A stretch of DNA of 7,538 nucleotides from Fidelibacterota bacterium (GTDB lineage Bacteria; Fidelibacterota; Marinisomatia; Marinisomatales; S15-B10), in the NCBI GenBank assembly GCA_002707905.1, contig PAOF01000006.1, positions 43,983-51,520 of the forward strand, written 5' to 3'. The notes below the pieces were generated by a model, which worked only from the letters and a program-made list of their open reading frames with translations, was not told the DNA's origin and ran no database searches. Positions within the stretch are counted from its first letter, which is position 1; every line of letters begins with the position of its first letter. The position numbers and the translations under genes were made by a program. Positions 1 through 5,407 of this stretch are shown piece after piece.

Positions 1-590
1 ATAGTAAATTTCGCATCTTTTATTTCTTTAGCTACATTAATAAAAATATCTATTCCTTTAATTTTCAATCTTTTATCATCAAAGCAATTAGCCACAGTTA
101 AAATATTTCCATTATTATTTTTTTTATTAATTTGTTTCCATAAATCAATATTAACACCTGGATATATAACAGATAGATTATAGGGTTTTTTATCGCAGAT
201 TTTTATTATGTTATCTTTGATATAATTCGATGAAGCAATTATGTGATCTGCATTATTTAATGCAAATTTTATAATTGGAAATTTCCATCTTTTTTGAAGA
301 AGACCATACCCAAGATTTTGATCAAAAATAACGTCAGCTCCTCCTACAATAATTATTGTTTTTTTATTAAATATTTTTGATAAAAAAATAATCAAAGCAC
401 TATACGTTGATGCAAACCAAACTATATACACTCGATGATTATAACAATTTTTTAATATTTGATATATTGCATTTATTCCTGATGCAGAAACCCATTTTGA
501 AATATAATTGTTGTTTAAGTGATTAAAATCATCTTTGATAAAAGAAGTTTTAAATGTTGAAAAAAGAAAAACCTTCACTTTTTTTTTCAT
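1..590 (-). CDS. GT4-type glycosyltransferase, N-terminal part (runs off left edge)
   Basis: Reading the minus strand from the ATG at 590 gives 196 codons open to the window edge; the C-terminal half (perhaps 170 residues, judging by family size) is missing. The protein looks like a GT-B fold, GT4-family glycosyltransferase. It has a short basic start and a first beta strand (KKVKVFLFS), then GGADV at residues 83-87. ADHIIASSNYIKDNI (114-128) is the typical stretch where these enzymes reach the end of the N-terminal domain. IYPGVNIDLW (142-151) is the linker motif. From about 162 the second Rossmann domain begins, with ILTVAN and KGIDIFINVAKEI. The C-terminal EX7E nucleotide-sugar site lies outside the window. 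Such enzymes are cytosolic or membrane-associated and add a sugar from a nucleotide donor to a growing glycan. The start codon overlaps the flippase stop by one base and has no Shine-Dalgarno, which suggests translational coupling. Donor and acceptor cannot be told. Confidence 0.85.
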   Translation of the reverse strand, partial: MKKKVKVFLFSTFKTSFIKDDFNHLNNNYISKWVSASGINAIYQILKNCYNHRVYIVWFASTYSALIIFLSKIFNKKTIIIVGGADVIFDQNLGYGLLQKRWKFPIIKFALNNADHIIASSNYIKDNIIKICDKKPYNLSVIYPGVNIDLWKQINKKNNNGNILTVANCFDDKRLKIKGIDIFINVAKEIKDAKFT

Positions 591-1999
591 TAAAATGAAA
601 TCATTTTTGATTTAAAGATGAATAGATAAAATATTATACAAATTAAAGTTTTTACTGCTAAGGACATAAAAAATAATTGTGAAAAAATAATTAACAAAGA
701 TGATATGAAAAATATTACAAAAACTTTAAACCATTCATATTTTATTGAAAATAATTTTTTTGAATAAAAGTAAGTTAAGACTGCCATGCTCAAATGTCCA
801 AAAAGTGTTGCAATTGCTGAACCGATCATTCCATAAACTGGTATTAATAAAATATTTGTGAAAATATTAATAATAGCACTAAAAATAATTATAGAAGGAA
901 TTATTTTTGTTTTTTCTTTATAATAAATTCCTGGAAGAAAATTATAATATGCACCTTGAAAGATGTAAGATAATAATATTATAGGGACGAAATGAATTGA
1001 TTCCACATAAGCTTTTCCTAATAACGAAAATTCAAAAATCTGAATAGTAATCACTTCTTTAAGAAAGAATGAAATGGTTAACCAAATCATGATAGCTATT
1101 GATATGTAAAATGTAAATATTTTTGAGAATAATTTTCTTGTTTCATTATTTTCTTTAGAATTTAAGAAAAATGGTTGCCATGCATAATTAAATGCCGTTG
1201 AAAATATTAGCATAAAAATACCTAATTTATATCCAGCAGTATATATTCCAACAATATCATTGTTTGTCATAATCGATAAAATATATCTATCAATGGATTC
1301 CATTGTTATTGAGGCAATTCCTGCTGGAAGAAATGGTAAGCCAAACTTTAAAAACTTTTTAATATAATCAAGTTTTAAAATAATTTTAAATGATTTAAAT
1401 GAGGCAATTATAATAAACAAAAAAGAAGTAATAGATGCTATTAAGACACTATAAAAAACACCTTCAATTCCTATTTTTTCTATTATTAAAAAATAGATGT
1501 TAAAAAATAAAGTTATGCATACATTAATTAATTTTAAGGAAATGAAAATAAATGGTTTTTTTTGGATTCTTAACAAAGCGAAAGGAATGTGCGATAAAGA
1601 ATCTAAAAATAATATAGAAGAGGTAATATTAAATAATTCTTGATATGTTTGATCTTTAAAAAAGAAAAAACTTAATTGTTTTGAAAATAAAAAAATTAAT
1701 AATGATAATATAATACTTGAAAAAAGATTTAAAAAAAAAGCAGTTGAAAAAATTGTTTTTTGATTTTTAATATTTTTTTCTTTTGCATAATATTTTAAAA
1801 ATGAAGAATCTAATCCGTAATGATAAATTATATTCATAAAACCCATAAAAACATATATAATGGTTATTATGCCATATTCACTAGGAGTTAAAATATTTGT
1901 GTAAAGTGGTAATAAAAGAAATGTTATTAACCTAGTAAAAACATTTCCAAAACCATAAATAAGAGTATCGATGGAAAGATTTTTAATACTTAGTTGCAT
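590..1999 (-). CDS. Wzx-like polysaccharide/oligosaccharide flippase (MOP superfamily)
   Basis: This is a 469-residue, almost wholly hydrophobic protein with about 14 predicted membrane segments, roughly at 12-31, 42-62, 83-105, 124-142, 152-173, 180-202, 218-236, 255-275, 293-313, 334-355, 368-388, 390-410, 424-445 and 448-464. Length and layout fit the Polysacc_synt/Wzx group. The N-terminal pattern (YGFGNVFTRLITFLLLPLYT, residues 15-34, then LTPSEYGI) is characteristic, as is the mid-protein LPFLPAGIAS with SIDRYILS near 221-242. Members move lipid-linked sugar repeat units across the inner membrane for O-antigen, capsule or exopolysaccharide. The glycosyltransferase directly downstream supports this. 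The ATG at 1999 has no clear Shine-Dalgarno. A TATAAT lies 17 nt upstream, which would give a very short leader. The substrate cannot be inferred, and a lipid II flippase (MurJ) is less likely given the context and the N-terminal motif. Confidence 0.88.
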   Translation of the reverse strand: MQLSIKNLSIDTLIYGFGNVFTRLITFLLLPLYTNILTPSEYGIITIIYVFMGFMNIIYHYGLDSSFLKYYAKEKNIKNQKTIFSTAFFLNLFSSIILSLLIFLFSKQLSFFFFKDQTYQELFNITSSILFLDSLSHIPFALLRIQKKPFIFISLKLINVCITLFFNIYFLIIEKIGIEGVFYSVLIASITSFLFIIIASFKSFKIILKLDYIKKFLKFGLPFLPAGIASITMESIDRYILSIMTNNDIVGIYTAGYKLGIFMLIFSTAFNYAWQPFFLNSKENNETRKLFSKIFTFYISIAIMIWLTISFFLKEVITIQIFEFSLLGKAYVESIHFVPIILLSYIFQGAYYNFLPGIYYKEKTKIIPSIIIFSAIINIFTNILLIPVYGMIGSAIATLFGHLSMAVLTYFYSKKLFSIKYEWFKVFVIFFISSLLIIFSQLFFMSLAVKTLICIIFYLFIFKSKMISF

Positions 2000-2016
2000 A
2001 TTTGTAATAATTTTCT

Positions 2017-2045
2017 ATTATAAATGTGTAAAATAATTAGCTTAA
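2017..2045 (-). promoter_or_regulatory. Possible sigma-70-like promoter for the flippase-glycosyltransferase pair
   Basis: On the minus strand a perfect TATAAT (2022-2017) lies 17 nt before the flippase ATG. A poor -35 match, TTAAGC (2045-2040), lies 17 nt further upstream. The transcript would have a leader of only about 10 nt with no Shine-Dalgarno. In DNA this A+T-rich a TATAAT is expected by chance fairly often, so this is a weak call. Confidence 0.25.
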
Positions 2046-2095
2046 ATTAATTTAATAATAAACATAAAATATGTTTTTTTTTATGGAACAAGAAG

Positions 2096-2124
2096 TTAAA
2101 AATGTAATTAGTTTGTGCTAAAAT
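2096..2124 (+). promoter_or_regulatory. Possible extended -10 promoter for eno
   Basis: TTAAAA (2096-2101, four of six matches to TTGACA), a 17-nt spacer, then TGC-TAAAAT (2116-2124, an extended -10 form with five of six matches to TATAAT) lie upstream of enolase. This would give a leader of about 40 nt. It competes with the TTTG/TAATTTTG pair at 2112-2143, which overlaps it; the two may be alternatives. Confidence 0.3.
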
Positions 2125-2143
2125 TAATTTATTGATAATTTTG
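2112..2143 (+). promoter_or_regulatory. Possible FCB/Bacteroidota-type promoter for eno
   Basis: TTTG at 2112-2115, a 20-nt spacer and TAATTTTG at 2136-2143 match the Bacteroidota primary-sigma consensus (TTTG at -33, TAnnTTTG at -7) exactly at its defined positions. Transcription would begin near 2148-2150, leaving a leader of about 22 nt that still holds the AAGG at 2156-2159. The same octamer occurs before motA. The match is seen in the sequence; its use as a promoter is inferred. Confidence 0.4.
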
Positions 2144-2155
2144 ATACAATATTTT

Positions 2156-2159
2156 AAGG
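2156..2159 (+). promoter_or_regulatory. Shine-Dalgarno-like AAGG for eno
   Basis: AAGG lies 12 nt before the enolase ATG, a slightly long spacing, followed by an A-rich run up to the start. It is the only purine core upstream of this start and supports ATG at 2172. Confidence 0.4.
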
Positions 2160-2171
2160 TAAAAATAAAAA

Positions 2172-3461
2172 ATGAGTAAAATTTCAAAAGTTATAGGTAG
2201 ACAAATTCTTGACTCTAGAGGAAATCCTACGATCGAAGTTGATGTAATATTAACTGATGGAAGTATTGGACGTGCAGCTGTTCCATCAGGAGCATCAACT
2301 GGTAAGCATGAGGCTGTAGAATTAAGAGATGGTGATAAAAATATTTTTTTAGGAAAAGGAGTTTCAAAAGCTTTAGTTAATTTAGAAAAACATCTTGCTC
2401 CAGCTGTTAAAGGTTTAGACGTTTTAGATCAAAGACAAATAGATAATAAATTAATTGAATGTGATGGAACACCCAATAAAGGTAAAATAGGAGCTAATGC
2501 AATTCTAGGTGTTTCTATGGCAGCAATTCACGCAGCTTCAAATTATAAAAAAGTTTCATTATTTGAATCTTTAAAGATTACAGATAATATTTCTTTACCC
2601 ATCCCAATGATGAATATCCTAAATGGTGGAAGTCATGCTAATAATAGTGTTGATATTCAAGAGTTTATGGTTTTTCCTGTTGGAGCATCAACTTTTTCAA
2701 ATGCTTTAAGGATGGGAACGGAAATTTTTCATAAACTTAAATCAGTTTTAAACAAAATGAATATGAATACTGCTGTTGGAGATGAGGGAGGTTTTGCACC
2801 TAACCTTCAATCAAATGAAGAAGCAATTGAAGTTATAATGGAAGCTATAAATCTAGCTGGATATACTCCTGGAAAAGAAATTTTTTTAGCATTAGATGTT
2901 GCTGCTTCAGAATTATTTAATATTAACGAAAAAAAATATAATCTCGAATCTGAAGGTAAAATATTAACCAGCGATGAAATAATCGATTATTACATTGATT
3001 TAGTTAATAAATATCCAATTATATCTATTGAGGATGGATTAGATGAGGATGATTGGGATGGTTGGGTTAATCTAAATAATAAACTAGGAGATAAAGTACA
3101 GATAGTTGGAGATGATTTAACTGTTACAAATATAAAAAGGCTAGAAAAGGCAATTAATTTATCAGCTATGAATACAATTTTAATTAAATTAAATCAAGTA
3201 GGTACTGTTTCTGAAACAATTGATACAATAAATCTTGCAAGAGAAAATGAAATGGGTGCAATTATATCTCATAGATCAGGCGAGACAGAAGACACAACTA
3301 TTGCTGATTTTTCCGTAGCTATGGGTATGGGTCAAATAAAAACCGGTTCTGCATCAAGAACTGATAGAATATGTAAGTATAATCAACTATTAAGAATCGA
3401 AGAAAATTTAGGGGATAATGCAATCTTTGCTAAATCAGATATCTTAGGTTTTAATTCTTAA
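2172..3461 (+). CDS. eno: Enolase (2-phosphoglycerate dehydratase)
   Basis: Enolase converts 2-phosphoglycerate to phosphoenolpyruvate in glycolysis and gluconeogenesis, as a cytosolic Mg-dependent enzyme. The 429-residue product has the usual full length, and every signature is present. [11 protein letters not shown] (15-25) opens the N-terminal domain. The mobile loop is PSGAS (38-42), and NGGSHA (151-156) carries the active-site histidine, H155. GDEGGFAP (203-210) carries the proton-donor glutamate, E205. The Mg ligands are D242 (LALDVAASE), E287 (SIEDG) and D314 (VGDDLTVTN). The catalytic lysine is K339 (LIKLNQ), followed by SHRSGETED (366-374) and K390 in QIKTGS. Nothing essential is missing. 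It is followed after 7 nt by an ftsB-like gene on the same strand, so the two are probably cotranscribed. A divergent promoter region lies upstream. Confidence 0.98.
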   Translation: MSKISKVIGRQILDSRGNPTIEVDVILTDGSIGRAAVPSGASTGKHEAVELRDGDKNIFLGKGVSKALVNLEKHLAPAVKGLDVLDQRQIDNKLIECDGTPNKGKIGANAILGVSMAAIHAASNYKKVSLFESLKITDNISLPIPMMNILNGGSHANNSVDIQEFMVFPVGASTFSNALRMGTEIFHKLKSVLNKMNMNTAVGDEGGFAPNLQSNEEAIEVIMEAINLAGYTPGKEIFLALDVAASELFNINEKKYNLESEGKILTSDEIIDYYIDLVNKYPIISIEDGLDEDDWDGWVNLNNKLGDKVQIVGDDLTVTNIKRLEKAINLSAMNTILIKLNQVGTVSETIDTINLARENEMGAIISHRSGETEDTTIADFSVAMGMGQIKTGSASRTDRICKYNQLLRIEENLGDNAIFAKSDILGFNS

Positions 3462-3468
3462 AAGTATT

Positions 3469-3837
3469 TTGAATAAAAATAAAAGAAATATTTTTTTTAA
3501 AAAAAGAAAATCTTCGAGACGATTAATTACTCCAGTCCAAAATAAAAATTTTTTTTATAAAATAATTTTCGTTTTTATAATAATTTTAATATTAATTTTT
3601 GTTTTAGATGATCATGGACTTTATAGTTTTTATGAAGTAAATGAAACTAAGAGAAAATTAAATAAAGAAATTGATGATTTAAGGATTGAAAAGTTACAGC
3701 TAAATTCAACGAAAAATAAACTAGAAAATGATATTGATTATATAGAAGATTTAGCAAGAGAAAAATTGAGAATGGCTAAACCTGGGGAAAAGGTTATAAA
3801 AATTATAAAGGAGTCAAATTCTCATTTTCAACCTTAA
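3469..3837 (+). CDS. ftsB: FtsB/DivIC-like septum formation initiator protein
   Basis: This is a small bitopic membrane protein of 122 residues. It has a strongly basic N-terminus (residues 1-19), one membrane segment at about 29-46, a coiled-coil stretch at about 56-95, and the family's conserved tail, IEDLAREKLRMAKPGE (92-107). That order matches the FtsB/DivIC family. These proteins sit in the divisome with FtsL and FtsQ (DivIB) and relay activation to the septal peptidoglycan synthase. The basic N-terminus implies a cytoplasmic N-terminus and a periplasmic coiled coil. Location directly after enolase is common for ftsB and supports the call. The start is TTG at 3469: no in-frame ATG exists before the membrane segment, and a stop lies upstream in frame at 3445. 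There is no strong Shine-Dalgarno, so translation is probably coupled to eno. The last 35 nt overlap the convergent motB. Confidence 0.88.
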   Translation: MNKNKRNIFFKKRKSSRRLITPVQNKNFFYKIIFVFIIILILIFVLDDHGLYSFYEVNETKRKLNKEIDDLRIEKLQLNSTKNKLENDIDYIEDLAREKLRMAKPGEKVIKIIKESNSHFQP

Positions 3838-4525
3838 TTGTTACAAAAGCATCTAGATATATTTCAACTCTTCTATTTCGTGACCTACCATCAACAGTTT
3901 TGTTTTGATAAAGTGGTCTAAATTCACCATATCCCATTGCAGAAAATTTGTTTTGAGGTAATCCTGAGTATTTTGATAATAATGTAACTACATTTAAAGC
4001 CCTAGCAGTAGATAATTCCCAATTAGATTTCCACTTGTTTTGTAATTTTAAAGGAAGTGGTAAGTTGTCAGTATGACCTTCCGTTCTAATCTCAATATTT
4101 AAACTTTTATTATTTTTTTCAATAGCCTCTACAAATTTTTGAAAAGTTGAATCTTTTTCCAAACTTACAATTCTTGAATTTTTGATTAATTGTCCAATTT
4201 GATCTAAAGTTGGAAGAACTTCTTGTTTTAATTCTGCATCTGCAGATTGGAAAAGTTGGTTGCTGCCCATTGTAATTTTTACACCTTTTGTTACTCTATC
4301 AACTTGAACGTCAATATCAGACAATTCAATTTTTAGTTCTTTATAAGTTTCATCTAAAAGCATATCAATTATTTGATCAATTTGCTTTTCTGCTTCATTC
4401 ATTATAACAATGATTAATATAAAAAAAGTAAGTAATAATGTTACCATATCACCAAATGTTACCGCCCAGGCAGTGCTTCTAGCTTTACCTTCGTTAAATG
4501 ATATTTGATTAACTTTACGAGGCAT
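3803..4525 (-). CDS. motB: MotB-like stator protein with OmpA-type peptidoglycan-binding domain
   Basis: With MotA this forms an ion-conducting stator; MotB anchors the complex to peptidoglycan. From the ATG at 4525 it is 240 residues. A short basic cytoplasmic tail is followed by one membrane helix (about 20-43, WAVTFGDMVTLLL onward). This helix carries the invariant ion-binding aspartate, D26 in GDM, codon at 4450-4448. An amphipathic plug-like segment follows (about 44-65). The OmpA/MotB domain at about 140-227 shows EGHTDN, SNWELSTARA, MGYGEFRPL and SRNRRVEI. A longer reading from 4564 would add 13 residues. I prefer 4525: it starts with MPRK as MotB proteins usually do, has a purine-rich stretch upstream and overlaps motA by only 11 nt instead of 50. 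It follows motA in the same operon. Whether it uses protons or sodium cannot be told. Confidence 0.92.
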   Translation of the reverse strand: MPRKVNQISFNEGKARSTAWAVTFGDMVTLLLTFFILIIVIMNEAEKQIDQIIDMLLDETYKELKIELSDIDVQVDRVTKGVKITMGSNQLFQSADAELKQEVLPTLDQIGQLIKNSRIVSLEKDSTFQKFVEAIEKNNKSLNIEIRTEGHTDNLPLPLKLQNKWKSNWELSTARALNVVTLLSKYSGLPQNKFSAMGYGEFRPLYQNKTVDGRSRNRRVEIYLDAFVTIKVENENLTPL

Positions 4526-5342
4526 TTTTGTTCTTATCTTCTTTTCTGCTGCTTTGCGGAACAAAAGTCAACAACTTTTCTCTTAAAATTATAGGATGAT
4601 CTTTAGAATGAATTCCAATAATTCCTTCAACCATTATATCTTTTACCATGAGTTCTTCTTCTGATTTTCTCTTAAGTTTACCTGCAAGAGGTAAAAAAAC
4701 AAGATTTGACAATAATACTCCATAAAAAGTAGTAATCAAAGCTAACCCCATACCACCTAATAGTTCCGCAAATCTTTCTGCAACACTAAACTCCATTGCA
4801 CCAAAATCAGATGGATCTGAGGAAGCAAAATTTTTCATCATTATTATCAATCCCAGAACAGTTCCTAACATTCCAAAAGCTGGAGCGTATGCCCCCATAT
4901 ATAAAAAGATTTCTTGACCTAGACTATGTCTTCTCTCAATATTAGACATTTCAAGTTCTAAATATGTTCTTAAACGCTGAGAATCTCTTTCATTAATTGC
5001 TAAATCTAAACCATCTTTTAAAAATTTATCATTTATAGTTTCAAGTTCAGGTTCTAATGCTAAAATACCTTTCTTTCTTGAAATATCAGCTTTTTCTACA
5101 AGTTGATCAATAACGCTTAAATGTTCAATATTTTGTCTTTTAAAAGCCGCACCAACAATTCTTAATAATGCTTGAACATTTCTTAATGGATAATTTACTA
5201 AAGTCGCAGACAGGGTTCCGCCAAGAACAATTAGAACAGAACCAAAGTCCATAAACCAAATAGGGTCACCATTTTTTGTTAATACTGTAAAAATGATAAT
5301 TAACATACCTATGAACAATCCAAAAGCTGTACCTAAATCCAT
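4515..5342 (-). CDS. motA: MotA-like stator protein (MotA/TolQ/ExbB proton channel family)
   Basis: This inner-membrane partner of MotB has 275 residues, a usual length for MotA. Four membrane helices are visible: about 4-22, 33-51, 146-169 and 193-219. The large cytoplasmic loop between helices 2 and 3 contains SRKKGILALEPEL (88-100), the usual place of the charged residues that act on the rotor. The conserved prolines are at P154 (AYAPAFGMLGTVLGL) and P218 (VFLPLAGKL). GGMGLALITTFYG (196-208) is typical of the channel helix. The start at ATG 5342 has a good AAGGA seven nt upstream. The gene lies 51 nt after dnaE and overlaps motB by 11 nt, so motA-motB is clearly an operon; dnaE may read through into it. 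No flagellar gene is in view. The single-chain lengths fit MotAB rather than TolQR or ExbBD. Confidence 0.93.
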   Translation of the reverse strand: MDLGTAFGLFIGMLIIIFTVLTKNGDPIWFMDFGSVLIVLGGTLSATLVNYPLRNVQALLRIVGAAFKRQNIEHLSVIDQLVEKADISRKKGILALEPELETINDKFLKDGLDLAINERDSQRLRTYLELEMSNIERRHSLGQEIFLYMGAYAPAFGMLGTVLGLIIMMKNFASSDPSDFGAMEFSVAERFAELLGGMGLALITTFYGVLLSNLVFLPLAGKLKRKSEEELMVKDIMVEGIIGIHSKDHPIILREKLLTFVPQSSRKEDKNKNAS

Positions 5343-5349
5343 ATAATAA

Positions 5350-5354
5350 TCCTT
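5350..5354 (-). promoter_or_regulatory. Shine-Dalgarno for motA
   Basis: On the minus strand AAGGA lies 7 nt before the motA ATG. It is the strongest ribosome-binding match in the window and fixes the motA start. Confidence 0.65.
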
Positions 5355-5378
5355 AAATTATAGTTATTAAAAAATTAC

Positions 5379-5407
5379 CAAAATTAATCATCATTATTCA
5401 ACCCAAA
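5379..5407 (-). promoter_or_regulatory. Possible FCB/Bacteroidota-type promoter for motAB
   Basis: On the minus strand TTTG (5407-5404, inside the last codons of dnaE) is followed after 17 nt by TAATTTTG (5386-5379), the same octamer found before enolase. It would start transcription about 30 nt ahead of motA and keep the AAGGA in the leader. A TATAAT at 5362-5357 is less suitable, because transcription from it would begin at or inside the ribosome site. Confidence 0.35.

Noticed and set aside
2060..2082. Hairpin AAACATA/TATGTTT followed by a run of nine T (terminator-like on the plus strand)
   Set aside because: The stem has a single G-C pair, and no plus-strand gene lies upstream to be terminated; in A+T-rich intergenic DNA this is probably chance.
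3481..3505. T8-A7 block near the start of ftsB as a terminator between eno and ftsB
   Set aside because: It lies inside the ftsB frame and encodes the basic N-terminus; it has no G+C stem.
3803..5342. Zorya-type defence system (ZorA/ZorB resemble MotA/MotB)
   Set aside because: MotA here is 275 residues without the long cytoplasmic tail of ZorA, and no ZorC, ZorD or ZorE-like gene is adjacent.
5357..5362. Perfect TATAAT on the minus strand ahead of motA
   Set aside because: Transcription from it would start at or within the AAGGA ribosome site, and no acceptable -35 lies 16-18 nt upstream.
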